A stretch of DNA of 64,000 bases from Methylobacter sp. (GCF_030680395.1 NZ_JAUXVR010000036.1:1-64000), one strand, 5' to 3'; positions 8,602-18,079 are shown, numbered from the stretch's first letter. The notes: a model not told the origin generated them from the letters alone. Made by a program: numbers and translations.

Positions 8602-10965
8602 TTACAACAAGTTTGGTAGAAATTTCCCGCTTTCGATAACTTTAAGGCAGACATTGACAACCTCGCTGTCCAGCTTGCTGCCTCGCATTGTCAGTATTTC
8701 CTGCATCGCTACGTCAATTCCCAGCGCTGGACGGTAAGGGCGATCTGAGGACATCGATTCCACAATATCCGCAACAGTAATGATCCGCGCTTCCAAAAGA
8801 ATCTCGTCACCTTTCAATCCTCTAGGATAACCGGAGCCATCCAGGTATTCATGGTGTTGACGGATAATCTCGGCAATCGGCCAAGGGAAATCGATTTTGC
8901 TGAGAATATTATAGCCAACCTCAGGATGCGTCTTAACCAGGCCAAATTCAGCGGCGGTCAGCCGACCCGGTTTGGCAAGAATCTCGGCGGGAATATGAAT
9001 CTTGCCGAGATCATGGACAGTAGCGGCCAGATGCAGGCCGAGCAAACGATTGTCATCAAAGCCCATTTCCCTGCCGATGTTCGTAGCAAGATCGGCGACA
9101 TGCGTTTGATGGCCGGCGGTGTATGGGTCACGCTGCTCCAGGGTAGCAGCGACAGTTGTTAACGTGTCTTCCAGTAACTTTTCCAGTCTGATAGCTTGGG
9201 CCGCTCTTTCCTGCAACGATTTTTCATAGGCTGCACGAGTCCTGCGCGATTGAATACCGAAACCGAGGTTAGAAGCAAGTTCCTCAAACAGGGAGATTTC
9301 GCTGTCGCCGAATGCGCTGAGTTCTTTGGAATATACCGTAAGGACACCGGCTACTCTCTCATCGACCATGACCGGTAACGAGACCGAGGACTGTATACCG
9401 AAATCCTTAGCTTTTTGCTGCCAAGGAGAAAAATCCGGATTTTCCGATAGGTTGTTATTGACCATCGTCCGCCCAGAGCGTATCGCTCGTCCGGTCGGAC
9501 CATTGCCCAATTTGTCATGGCCCCAGTTAACACTGAATTCGTCTAAATAGCCATGCGCTGTGCCGGATGTAGCGGTAATTTTGACGCTGTGCAGTTCATT
9601 TTGCTCAGCCCAGCCGAACCATGCCAGTACGTATATGTCCTGTAGAGTAATCGCATCGCAAACAGCTTGGAGTAACTCGGCTTCCGTTTCGGAAAAAACC
9701 AGCGCTCTACCGCTACGGCGCAACGCTTCGAGTGCCCAGCTGCGGCGTTTGAGTTTCTCAGCGTTACGTTTTTCCTCAGTAACGTCATGAAAAATCACCA
9801 CCACACCGTTCACATTGGATTGGCTGTCCAGCATTGGGATCTTGGTGGTATGAATCCAGTGCTGTTTTCCATCCTTAATATAGGGTTCCTCAATTGAGAT
9901 GATGGTCTGTTCCGACATCACTGTACGGTCATCGGCACGGTAGCGCTCCGCAAGTTCCCGTGGAAAAAAGTCGAAATCGGTCTTACCCTCAATGTCTTCC
10001 GGCTGTATGTCGAGATCATGGGCGTAGCTGTCGTTACAGGACACATAGACGGAGTTGGTGTTTTTGACCATGATCTTATGTGGTAAATGGTTTACCACCG
10101 CACGGAATTTGTCATCATTGAGTTTTTGCGCCTGCTTAATGACCAGTTGCTGCAGCATATCGATATATTCATCCTCCAAATGGCGGACAATGTCATGTTC
10201 GTTGAGGATGCCAATCATGTCTCCGCTTTCATCTACCACTACGAACCGACGGATTTTCAATGTCTGCATTTTAGCCACTGCATCAATCAAAAGCATATCC
10301 GGCATCACGCTATGCACAGGCGCAGTCATCACTTCAGCCAGCCGCAAATCCAGTTTTTGCAAGCGGAATAATCTGACCATGTCGCGCTCGGTGACGATAC
10401 CGATAGGCTTTCGTTGTTCCAACACGACTACACAGCTGATATTGCGGGTCTGCATCTCGGTAGAGGCTTCCATGGCCAAGCTATCGCCTCGCATGCCGAA
10501 ATATCCCTGACTCATCATTCTTGCGACATTGAGTATGCCAATGAAGTTTTCGATGCCATAGTTTTTACGGAAATCGGTTTCAGTGATAACGCCGGTTGGC
10601 TTACCCTCGTCATCGACTACCAGCAGATGCCGGAAGCCATGCAGTGCCATAGTGTGATAGGCCGCATGCCGCTCTTCGGTTTCCTTAATGCAAATGACTT
10701 CACGCGTCATCACGGTATCAACGGTTTGGGTGATTGGAATCTTCTGATTCAGCGAGCGAAGTACGTCGCGTTCGGTTAGTATGCCTATGATTTTGCCTGC
10801 TTCCTCGATCAACAAGCAGCTGATACGCAAGGTTTCCATACGCTCTGCGGCCAGTGCAAGCGTCAACCCGACCGATACCGTAACCGGATTGCGCGTCATA
10901 ATGTCGCGAACGATTTTTTGCCCTCCCTGCATTGGAGGGATGTTAGCCGGATACTGATCTTTCAT
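8602..10965 (-). CDS. Four CBS domains - PAS - GAF - HD-GYP cyclic-di-GMP phosphodiesterase
   Basis: A 787-residue cytoplasmic signalling protein without transmembrane segments. It has four CBS domains in tandem (about residues 18-270; repeated ..IMTR/VMT.. starts and ..GI.TE.D ends), a PAS domain (about 285-405, ending HDVTEEKRNAEKL), a GAF domain (about 430-585) and an HD-GYP domain (about 605-787). Catalytic features are present: HDLGK at 651, HHE at 704 and GYP at 712, so hydrolysis of cyclic-di-GMP to pGpG/GMP is expected. CBS pairs commonly bind adenine nucleotides or c-di-AMP, so this enzyme may couple energy state to biofilm and motility control. The preceding gene on the same strand ends 2 bp upstream, indicating an operon. 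Confidence 0.9.
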   Translation of the reverse strand: MKDQYPANIPPMQGGQKIVRDIMTRNPVTVSVGLTLALAAERMETLRISCLLIEEAGKIIGILTERDVLRSLNQKIPITQTVDTVMTREVICIKETEERHAAYHTMALHGFRHLLVVDDEGKPTGVITETDFRKNYGIENFIGILNVARMMSQGYFGMRGDSLAMEASTEMQTRNISCVVVLEQRKPIGIVTERDMVRLFRLQKLDLRLAEVMTAPVHSVMPDMLLIDAVAKMQTLKIRRFVVVDESGDMIGILNEHDIVRHLEDEYIDMLQQLVIKQAQKLNDDKFRAVVNHLPHKIMVKNTNSVYVSCNDSYAHDLDIQPEDIEGKTDFDFFPRELAERYRADDRTVMSEQTIISIEEPYIKDGKQHWIHTTKIPMLDSQSNVNGVVVIFHDVTEEKRNAEKLKRRSWALEALRRSGRALVFSETEAELLQAVCDAITLQDIYVLAWFGWAEQNELHSVKITATSGTAHGYLDEFSVNWGHDKLGNGPTGRAIRSGRTMVNNNLSENPDFSPWQQKAKDFGIQSSVSLPVMVDERVAGVLTVYSKELSAFGDSEISLFEELASNLGFGIQSRRTRAAYEKSLQERAAQAIRLEKLLEDTLTTVAATLEQRDPYTAGHQTHVADLATNIGREMGFDDNRLLGLHLAATVHDLGKIHIPAEILAKPGRLTAAEFGLVKTHPEVGYNILSKIDFPWPIAEIIRQHHEYLDGSGYPRGLKGDEILLEARIITVADIVESMSSDRPYRPALGIDVAMQEILTMRGSKLDSEVVNVCLKVIESGKFLPNLL

Positions 10966-10967
10966 GC

Positions 10968-12179
10968 TTATTTGCCTGGATGAGGGAAGGTATAGCCTTT
11001 ATCACGAAACAGCCGGACACAGGCATTGACCACTTCAGGATCGTAATGGCTGCTGCTGTAAGCCTGCATCTGCTGTATAGCGTAGCCAATGTCATACGCT
11101 CGTCGGAAAGGCCGGTGCGACAGCATCGCTTCCAGGCTGTCGCAGACATGAATGATTTTCGCCTCAGGCAGAATCTGCTCATCTTTGAGACCCCGAGGAT
11201 AGCCTGAGCCATCTACATTTTCATGATGTTGGTAGACGATTTCTGCAATCGGCCAAGGAAATTTGACGTCCCGCAGAATATCATAACCGGATTCGCAATG
11301 AGTTTTGACTAGTTCGAACTCTTCAACGCTGAGTTTTCTAGGCCTGGTTAATATTTCCGTTGGAATCTGAATTTGTCCGACATCATGCACCAATGTGGCG
11401 AGATACAGTCCCTCTAATCGATCAGATTCAAATCCTAGCTCTTTGCCTACCGCCACAGCCAAATCGGCGACACGTTTTTCATGGCCTGCCGTGGTCGGAT
11501 CGCGGTGCACCATAGCCGAGGAAAGAGCGCCAATCGATTGCTTAAGAACTTCATTTAATACCTGATTTTTTTGATCGGATTCGGCCAAGGCCTGCGAACG
11601 CTCATCCTGTAGTTTGAGCAGGCCGCCGAACAGCGCAGTAGAGATAAGGTGGGCAAGAAACAATGTCATCCCGACTTTTTCGAATGCCAGTAATCCGTGT
11701 GAAAAAGGAATAATCAACAGCAAGCAGGTTGCTTCTGAAACACCAACGGCAATTCCGGCCAGCAGGATGGTTCTGAGCCTGACTTCATTGGGAGCGCTTT
11801 TTGTTTGGGAAAAATGTACAAGGATTCCCGAAATCAGAAAGTCGCCAGCGATTCCGATTAAATCGGCGAATGCTGATGGTCCCCCGATACTCCACCGATA
11901 AATAGCTTCAACCACCGCTGTTACAAATCCTACTGAATAGCCGCCGAAAATGTTTGCTATGGCAATGGCTGTACCTCGAAGATCAATGATGACATCGTCC
12001 CCGACATTCATGTGAAACTTGAGCGTAGCAATACCGAAAAGAACAAATGCGACATTTCTGATTTGCTTTTTACTGGTTTCGGAAAAACCGAAAGGGAGCA
12101 GTAATTCCAGAATAATAAAAAAACCCAAAAAAGCCAGAGTGACTCCAGTGGTAGATAAAATGTATAGCAATTCTGACAT
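10968..12179 (-). CDS. Membrane HD-GYP protein with LytS-type 5TM sensor
   Basis: A 403-residue protein. The N-terminal 200 residues contain five to six hydrophobic helices with the 5TMR_LYT signature DLRGTAIAIANIFGG and YRWSIGG, seen in LytS/YhcK-type membrane sensors. Residues about 215-403 form an HD-GYP domain closely similar to the downstream gene (shared LVKTH, FPWPIAEI, DGSGYPRGL), so the two look like a local duplication with different sensors. The motif reads HDVGQ at 265 rather than the usual HDxGK, while the HHE and later VCD metal ligands are kept. Activity is plausible but could be altered. It is the first gene of a two-gene operon transcribed leftward. Confidence 0.85.
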   Translation of the reverse strand: MSELLYILSTTGVTLAFLGFFIILELLLPFGFSETSKKQIRNVAFVLFGIATLKFHMNVGDDVIIDLRGTAIAIANIFGGYSVGFVTAVVEAIYRWSIGGPSAFADLIGIAGDFLISGILVHFSQTKSAPNEVRLRTILLAGIAVGVSEATCLLLIIPFSHGLLAFEKVGMTLFLAHLISTALFGGLLKLQDERSQALAESDQKNQVLNEVLKQSIGALSSAMVHRDPTTAGHEKRVADLAVAVGKELGFESDRLEGLYLATLVHDVGQIQIPTEILTRPRKLSVEEFELVKTHCESGYDILRDVKFPWPIAEIVYQHHENVDGSGYPRGLKDEQILPEAKIIHVCDSLEAMLSHRPFRRAYDIGYAIQQMQAYSSSHYDPEVVNACVRLFRDKGYTFPHPGK

Positions 12180-12529
12180 GTGGTTTCTGGTTTTTTTGAG
12201 CTAATGGAAGAGCTTTAAACTGATACAATGAAATGATCGCCTTAGATAAAACTGAGGCGGACTTTTACCATTTTTTAATCTTTGTTTTTACCAGAATAAA
12301 TTGCTTTTAAATATTGGTATATTAATTATTTGGTTATAGTTTATGCAGCGTCTTTCGCCCAGTTTGCGCTGAGAATATTAAATATCGCCAATGATGAATT
12401 GATCGACATCTTCAGTATTTTTATGATGACGATGGTTTATCTGTAATTAATGAGTAGCTATTTTCCAGCAGTTTCATTTTAAGTGTTTGTGTTGAAATAA
12501 AGCTTCAATCCGGCTTGAATTCATCATCC
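12180..12529. other. Intergenic region with no recognised gene
   Basis: About 350 bases separate the 5' end of the membrane HD-GYP gene from the 3' end of the RCK gene, both leftward. It is AT-rich. No frame of useful length resembles a protein, and I see no tRNA, clear terminator or repeat. The leader and promoter of the HD-GYP operon should lie at its left side, but I could not pick one confidently. Confidence 0.5.
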
Positions 12530-13222
12530 TTAACATTCTTCAACCTCTTTTTTAAACGCTTTTATTTCCCTTGCCGGTCCCATGACCACCAGAATATCCC
12601 CCGCATCCAGGCAGTGCTCTTTCTCGCCGATTGCAAAATGCAATTGATCGCCTAATTCCCTGTCGACAACGCCGATCAAAATCAGATTATGTTTTTCACT
12701 CAGTTTTAAGTCGCTGGTTTTGGTGTTTTCCAGACAGGAGCCTTCAGGGATTTCTATTTGCGCCATATTCAAATCATGCCGACCGAAAACCGTATTATCC
12801 AGAATATTGGTAATATCCGGTTTGGTTAACATCTCGTGGGTTTTTCTGCCGCAAATTTCATAGGGGTCGATGATTTTATTAGCGCCTGCTGCCAGTAATT
12901 TTTCGGCTGATTCCGGGTCGTCAACGATGGCGACAATGGTAATATCTTTATCAATCGCCCGCGCCGAGATCGTTAAAAATACATTATCGAAATCCCTGGG
13001 ATAAAAACAGAACAAGGTATCGACATCAGTGCCTACACCTATCGATCTGAGGGCATCATCATTGCGAAAGTCAATGACTTCGGTGTCAAAGCCTTTTTCT
13101 GCAACCAGAGCAGCTTCGGCCTCGTCTTTGCCGATAAAAACAAGGCTGTATTGTTCCTGATTCAATCGGCTCATCGCTTCCAGGGACATGACACTGTAAC
13201 CGAATACGGCAATGCGCTTCAT
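12530..13222 (-). CDS. RCK/TrkA-N-type regulatory subunit of a K+ channel
   Basis: A 230-residue soluble protein with an N-terminal Rossmann-like TrkA-N domain (about 1-125) and a C-terminal TrkA-C-like domain (about 145-230; GDILVVMGPAREI near the end). It overlaps the upstream channel gene by ATGA and shares its organisation (IVAIVDDPESAEKLLAAGANKIIDPYEI parallels the channel's own RCK domain). The nucleotide-binding loop is degenerate: FGYSVMSL replaces the GxGxxG seen in the channel partner. It probably forms a hetero-oligomeric gating ring with the channel; nucleotide binding may be lost or changed. Family membership is confident, the gating role is inferred. Confidence 0.8.
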   Translation of the reverse strand: MKRIAVFGYSVMSLEAMSRLNQEQYSLVFIGKDEAEAALVAEKGFDTEVIDFRNDDALRSIGVGTDVDTLFCFYPRDFDNVFLTISARAIDKDITIVAIVDDPESAEKLLAAGANKIIDPYEICGRKTHEMLTKPDITNILDNTVFGRHDLNMAQIEIPEGSCLENTKTSDLKLSEKHNLILIGVVDRELGDQLHFAIGEKEHCLDAGDILVVMGPAREIKAFKKEVEEC

Positions 13223-14823
13223 CGTTTTCTCCCGCTTTTTAACCGACTCTTTTCAATCTGATCGCGAAAATAGTCGATCGCGTACTCCCGGCCTATAACG
13301 ACCAGCAAGTCGCCCTCCCGTAATACAAAGTATGACTCCGGATTAAAATAAAAATGCTGATTTTTTATCGGATAACTGTTCTTATGTTTTTGATGCACCG
13401 GATTCGCACTGATAATACCCAGCAACATCAGTTTCCGTTGTTCAAGGTCAATCTCGACAATGCTCATTCCTTCGATGAATGAACCGGAATGTACGCAGAG
13501 TGTTTCCATGATGATGTGGCTTTCCTCACGGATGATGCCCAAAATCGCCTCAAAAGCCACCGGCTGACCGATGTATTCGGCGACCACCATGCCGGCTATT
13601 TCAAACGGCTGGATAACATTGCTGGCACCGGCCTGATAGAGTTTTTTTACGTTATCCTGATTGTTGGCGCGGGAAATAATCTTGATACCCGGGTTTAAAT
13701 GCCGACTGGTCAGCGTGATATAAACATTGATCACATCGTCGCCGGTGGTACAAATGACCGCCGTTGCGCCGTTATTGATACCCGCGTTCTGTATCACGCC
13801 GTTTTTGCTGGCATCCTCATGGATAACCAGATAGCCCAGCCGCTTTGCTTTCAAGACGTTAGCTTCTTTGCTATCGATAATAACAAAATGCAGTCGGTCT
13901 TTTTCAAGTTGTCTGGCGATATGCTGTCCTACCCGGCCAAATCCGCAAATAATAATAAAGTCATCAAAGCGGTTCAGTGCGGCATAAGTACTATTTTCGC
14001 GCAACTCGTCCATCTCCTCATTAAATGCCGTAACGATGATGGAGACCAGAAAAGACAAGACGCCCAGACCCACCAGAATCAATACCATCGCAATGATGCG
14101 TCCGCCGGTCGTCTGCGGCGATATATCGCCATAGCCGACGGTTGCTACAGTCACTATCGCCCAGTAAAAACCCTCGAACAGGTTTTTAACCTGTCCGCCA
14201 TTAGCGGGGTTTTCAAACAAGTAAATGGCGGTGCTGCCGATAAACACCAGAAAACCCAGAAAAACCCCCAAGGTAATCAGTTCAAAACGCCTGCTGACCA
14301 AGATCCTGGCAAAGACTTTGATGCTATTAAAGTAGCGAAACAACTTAAACAAGCGAAACAGAAGAAATATCCGCATGATCCGCAACGGCCTGTAGCTAGG
14401 CAAAATAGCGAGCAAATCGATCAAGGCCAACGGGGTGAAAACGTACTGTATTTTTTTGGCAAGAATGATTTTGGCAACCTTGCTCATGCGAAAAGGGATA
14501 TTTAAATATTCAGCCTTTTCATAATGCTCAAGAATGATTTTATGACTGTCGCTGTACAACCACCCCCGCAACAGGTACTCGGCAATAAACAGGCCGATTA
14601 CGCAATGCTCGAACAGCATCTCGCTTTCGCCCAATTGATGATCCACTTCGTAAATCAGCAGAAAAACGCTGAGCATCACCAGGCAAATCATAAAAATATC
14701 GAAATACGATTTAAGCGGACTGTTGGGATTCTCCAACAGGTTATAGAAAAACTGCTTGGTGCTTTGGTAGCGCGTCGATGTTTTCAGGAAGTAAGCAAAA
14801 TAAACGATCAGTCGTGTGAACAT
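13219..14823 (-). CDS. Six-helix voltage-gated-type potassium channel with RCK domain
   Basis: A 534-residue inner membrane channel. It has an ion-transport domain with six hydrophobic helices (about residues 40-265), an arginine-rich S4-like helix (about 146-165, LRIMRIFLLFRLFKLFR) and the K+ selectivity filter TVGYGD at 228-233. The cytoplasmic part has an intact TrkA-N Rossmann motif GFGRVG at 294-299 and a TrkA-C domain near the C-terminus (GDLLVVIGREYAI). It is longer than E. coli Kch (about 417 residues). It is likely regulated by ligands on the RCK ring together with the overlapping downstream RCK gene. A role in potassium efflux or membrane potential homeostasis is expected from the family. 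Confidence 0.9.
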   Translation of the reverse strand: MFTRLIVYFAYFLKTSTRYQSTKQFFYNLLENPNSPLKSYFDIFMICLVMLSVFLLIYEVDHQLGESEMLFEHCVIGLFIAEYLLRGWLYSDSHKIILEHYEKAEYLNIPFRMSKVAKIILAKKIQYVFTPLALIDLLAILPSYRPLRIMRIFLLFRLFKLFRYFNSIKVFARILVSRRFELITLGVFLGFLVFIGSTAIYLFENPANGGQVKNLFEGFYWAIVTVATVGYGDISPQTTGGRIIAMVLILVGLGVLSFLVSIIVTAFNEEMDELRENSTYAALNRFDDFIIICGFGRVGQHIARQLEKDRLHFVIIDSKEANVLKAKRLGYLVIHEDASKNGVIQNAGINNGATAVICTTGDDVINVYITLTSRHLNPGIKIISRANNQDNVKKLYQAGASNVIQPFEIAGMVVAEYIGQPVAFEAILGIIREESHIIMETLCVHSGSFIEGMSIVEIDLEQRKLMLLGIISANPVHQKHKNSYPIKNQHFYFNPESYFVLREGDLLVVIGREYAIDYFRDQIEKSRLKSGRKR

Positions 14824-14854
14824 ACTTCCACCTCAAAATCATCCATTTTTTTAA

Positions 14855-15571
14855 TCATAGTTTTTTAAACTTCACAACCTTGTTTAAAGGACTCAGATTG
14901 ATTTCATCGATCACTATCTGCGCCCGTGAATTAAGCACGTAGGACACCGCTTCGGCGACATCTTCCGGCTCGATAAAATTGCTTTGCTGATCGCCCGGCT
15001 CAAAAGACAGTTGCTCGAAAAACGCGGTTTTGACCATGCCGGGATTGATCAGGCACACCCGCACATTGCTTTTGCCGCACTCTTCGCGCAAGGCTTGGGT
15101 AAATCCTCGCACCGCAAACTTGGCGGCGCAGTACATCGCGCCTTTGCGGCTGCCTTTTAATGCGGCTTCCGAGCCGATAAAAATCAAATCGCCGTGGTCT
15201 TTGCGTTTTAACGCAGGCAGCAGCGCCTTAACCAAAAAGGCCTGACTGGTAAAGTTCAGGGTCATCAGATCTTCAATTTGGGCATAGGAAAACTCTTCCA
15301 CCGAGCCGAACTGGCCCCGCCCGGCGCAAAAAACCACCGCATCGATTTCGGGGAAGGCTTGTTCCAGTTCGCGAACTTTTTGCGGTATGTCGTTTAACCG
15401 GCTTAAATCCAGTTGCACTGGAGTGAAGTTATCCATCTGCCGAATGAACTTGCCGCTATCGCGGGATACACCGATCACGTGATGCCCTTGTTGCAATAAA
15501 TTCCTGGCAATAGCGCGGCCTATGCCGGAACTGGCTCCGGTCGCCAAAATTGTGCGTTTTATAGTGTGCAT
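14855..15571 (-). CDS. Short-chain dehydrogenase/reductase
   Basis: A 238-residue classical SDR with the cofactor motif TGASSGIG at residues 11-18, an NAG-equivalent CAGRG and the catalytic YxxxK (MYCAAK). I chose ATG 15571 over an upstream ATG at 15619 because the glycine motif then sits at the usual distance from the N-terminus. The longer reading would extend further into the preceding gene without homology. It overlaps the upstream radical SAM gene by 13 bp, so the two are translationally coupled. The substrate cannot be told from sequence; the coupling suggests a shared pathway or coincidence of a repair-type operon. Confidence 0.85.
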   Translation of the reverse strand: MHTIKRTILATGASSGIGRAIARNLLQQGHHVIGVSRDSGKFIRQMDNFTPVQLDLSRLNDIPQKVRELEQAFPEIDAVVFCAGRGQFGSVEEFSYAQIEDLMTLNFTSQAFLVKALLPALKRKDHGDLIFIGSEAALKGSRKGAMYCAAKFAVRGFTQALREECGKSNVRVCLINPGMVKTAFFEQLSFEPGDQQSNFIEPEDVAEAVSYVLNSRAQIVIDEINLSPLNKVVKFKKL

Positions 15572-16551
15572 GGGAAAAACTTGTCGGCAGGAATGTAGTT
15601 TAAGAGTTGCTCGGTGCAATAGTGCATCATCTCCTGCTCCAGTTCCTGTTTGTAGGAAACCATGCCTTGCTGACTGACTAATGGCCCGGCAAAGAGCTTT
15701 TCTTCAGGATACAGTTTATGCACTTTTTTAAAGAAGTTCTCCGGCAGCCTAAACACGCCGAGACTAACCGAATGCAGCAGGTTTAAATCGATTCTGGAAA
15801 AAACCTGCTCGAATAGTCGCAGGTACTGCGCTTTGTAGCCGGATTGATAAATCAACGGATCAAAGCGCAGCCCGATTTGCCAGCCCTGTTCCTGCAATTT
15901 GCACAATGCATCCAGACGACGCTCAAGTGACGGCGCTTTAGCTTCGACTTTTTCGGCTATTTCTTCGGGAGACAGGCTGAATGCCACGATGCAGCGGGGC
16001 AACGGCTCACGACTTAGCAGACTTCTGACCTGAGTGCTTTTGGTTCTTAATTCCAGCCAGGCATTGGGCAAGGTTGCAAAAAACGGCAAAAACTGTTCGG
16101 CAAAGCCGGTGACCGGCTCCAAAGCCAGACTGTCGCAATCGTAGCCGGAAAAAAAATGCAGGTTTTCATCAGGCGACTCAAAGCACAGTTGGCGGATGTC
16201 ATGCTGAAAATCCTCGTAATTGACAAATAGCACGTAGTTGGCCGATTGGTACATGCCCTGCAAAAAACAGTAGCGGCAATCGTACAGACAGTTGAGCATG
16301 TGCGAAAAGTAATAGTTTCTTGTCGCCCCGATGCCGTAACCCACAGGCGCAGGCAACGCAAAGTTCTTATATTTTTCGGCCAGTATCAAGGCGGGCTGTT
16401 GCTTTTGCAGGCGAAAATTTTGCGCTTTGGGATTAAACACTTCACCGTAACGGCCGCAGGTTACTTTCCTGGCTTGCGGAAATCGCGCCACAATGTCTAA
16501 AACACGCGGGTGTTGCAAGACCGCTTCTTCTATATAAATAGTTTCAATCAT
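15559..16551 (-). CDS. Radical SAM protein of the spore photoproduct lyase family
   Basis: A 330-residue protein with the radical SAM cluster CX3CX2C (Cys 88, 92, 95 in NCLYDCRYCF) and spore photoproduct lyase family features around it (VGYGIGATRNYYFSHMLNC, FQGMYQSANYV-like context). Spore photoproduct lyase in Bacillus reverses a thymine dimer formed in spores, yet this organism appears to be a non-sporulating proteobacterium. Related proteins in such bacteria have uncertain substrates. It is transcribed divergently from proC and overlaps the downstream SDR. Family is confident; photoproduct repair activity is not established. A clear hairpin or promoter was not found in the 125 bp to proC. 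Confidence 0.85.
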   Translation of the reverse strand: MIETIYIEEAVLQHPRVLDIVARFPQARKVTCGRYGEVFNPKAQNFRLQKQQPALILAEKYKNFALPAPVGYGIGATRNYYFSHMLNCLYDCRYCFLQGMYQSANYVLFVNYEDFQHDIRQLCFESPDENLHFFSGYDCDSLALEPVTGFAEQFLPFFATLPNAWLELRTKSTQVRSLLSREPLPRCIVAFSLSPEEIAEKVEAKAPSLERRLDALCKLQEQGWQIGLRFDPLIYQSGYKAQYLRLFEQVFSRIDLNLLHSVSLGVFRLPENFFKKVHKLYPEEKLFAGPLVSQQGMVSYKQELEQEMMHYCTEQLLNYIPADKFFPCTL

Positions 16552-16676
16552 AGGTTCTGTTTATCGTTTGGTGCGCGTAATGTAGCACAGCTTGTCAGAT
16601 CAAAAGCCTTGTGATTTATTATGCAGACCTCATATAGGGTAAAATACTTTTAACTCAACAAACCCATTAAGCAAGC

Positions 16677-17504
16677 ATGAAAACAAACAAGATAGGTTTT
16701 ATCGGCGGCGGCAATATGGCGTCCAGCCTGATCAGCGGACTGATTGCCAGCGGCCATGCTCCGGAACAGATTTGGGTGTCGGATATTAATCCGGACACGC
16801 TGACAAACCTTAAAAAACAGCTAAACATAAACACGTCGGCAAACAATGATGACGTCATCAATGCGGTTGATGTCGTGGTCCTGGCAGTCAAGCCGCAGAC
16901 GCTGGCCGCTGTTGCACAAAGCATCGCTGCACTGATTCAGCAAAAAAAATCACTGGTGGTGTCGATCGCCGCCGGCATTAACCAGAACAGCTTGAGCCGC
17001 TGGCTAGGCGCCGATACCGCCATTGTGCGCTGCATGCCCAACACACCGGCGCTGGTATTGACCGGCGCTACCGCATTGCATGCCAATGGCAAGGTAACAG
17101 ACGAGCAACGCGACCTGGCGGAAAATATTTTACGTTCGGTCGGCATTGCGCTCTGGGTTGACGATGAAGCCGAGCTGGATGCGGTGACTGCGGTTTCCGG
17201 CAGCGGCCCCGCCTATTATTTCCTGCTGATGGAAGCCATGGAAAGAGCCGCTTTGGAACTGGGCTTGAGCCAAGAAACCGCGCGTTTGCTGGTGCAGCAA
17301 ACGGCATTAGGCGCAGCCAAAATAGCGCTGGAATCAGCTGAATCGCCGGAACAGTTGCGTAAGCGCGTCACCTCGCCCGGCGGCACTACGCAACAGGCTA
17401 TAGAAACTTTTGAGCAAGGCGGTTTTACCGAACTGGTTTCAAAAGCATTACACGCGGCACGAGACCGCTCAATTGAAATGTCTAAACAAATGGAGAATTC
17501 ATAA
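16677..17504 (+). CDS. proC: Pyrroline-5-carboxylate reductase
   Basis: A 275-residue enzyme catalysing the last step of proline synthesis, NAD(P)H-dependent reduction of 1-pyrroline-5-carboxylate to L-proline, in the cytosol. The Rossmann motif GFIGGGNMA lies at residues 7-15, and the C-terminal dimerisation and catalytic region includes VSGSGPAYYF and RVTSPGGTT. Length is normal for the family. The stop overlaps the start of the yggT gene by one base (TAATG), a conserved proC-yggT linkage. The usual upstream yggS (PLP-binding) is absent; instead a radical SAM gene lies divergently. Confidence 0.97.
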   Translation: MKTNKIGFIGGGNMASSLISGLIASGHAPEQIWVSDINPDTLTNLKKQLNINTSANNDDVINAVDVVVLAVKPQTLAAVAQSIAALIQQKKSLVVSIAAGINQNSLSRWLGADTAIVRCMPNTPALVLTGATALHANGKVTDEQRDLAENILRSVGIALWVDDEAELDAVTAVSGSGPAYYFLLMEAMERAALELGLSQETARLLVQQTALGAAKIALESAESPEQLRKRVTSPGGTTQQAIETFEQGGFTELVSKALHAARDRSIEMSKQMENS

Positions 17505-18079
17505 TGGATTCGAGCTACATGACCGACCCGGCTATTTTCATAATCGATTCGCTGTTTTCACTGTATATCCTGGCGGTACTGCTGCGCTTTTTATTGCAAT
17601 GGTGCGGCGCCGATTTTTATAATCCTATCTCACAATTTCTGGTCAAGGCGACGCATCCGCCGTTAAAACTGCTGCGCCGCTTTGTGCCGTCCATCGGAAA
17701 GATTGATACGTCCTCGCTGGTGCTGGTATTCGGGCTACAAATGCTGGCTGATTTTTCAATATTATTACTGAAAGGCGTCGCTATCAGTATCGGCGCATTG
17801 ACCATTTTGTCGCTGACTCAACTGGTATCGTTGCTGATCAATATCTTCATCTATGCCGTATTTGCCAGAGCCATACTCAGCTGGATCAATCCCGGCACGT
17901 TTAATGCGGCATCGTCTATCCTGCACAGTCTGACCGAACCTGTGCTTAACCTGTGCCGCAAATTCATTCCCGATTTGGGCGGCATCGACTTATCGCCTTT
18001 GGCGGCATTAATGCTTTTGCAACTGGCAAAAATGGTCCTCCTGCCGCCGTTGCATCAATTAGCCAATCTGATCGGTTGA
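17504..18079 (+). CDS. yggT: YggT family membrane protein
   Basis: A 191-residue protein with two copies of the YggT domain (about residues 10-85 and 100-185), each having two hydrophobic helices, typical of proteobacterial YggT. Its function is unresolved; family members are linked to osmotic or K+ tolerance and to envelope processes near cell-division genes. It begins on the proC stop (TAATG) and ends on the TTGA overlap with the yggU gene, so the three genes are coupled. Confidence 0.93.
   Translation: MDSSYMTDPAIFIIDSLFSLYILAVLLRFLLQWCGADFYNPISQFLVKATHPPLKLLRRFVPSIGKIDTSSLVLVFGLQMLADFSILLLKGVAISIGALTILSLTQLVSLLINIFIYAVFARAILSWINPGTFNAASSILHSLTEPVLNLCRKFIPDLGGIDLSPLAALMLLQLAKMVLLPPLHQLANLIG

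Noticed and set aside
13699-14505. 268-codon open frame antisense to the K+ channel
   Set aside because: The minus-strand channel has intact catalytic and filter motifs; the antisense product is a low-complexity polar sequence without family resemblance.
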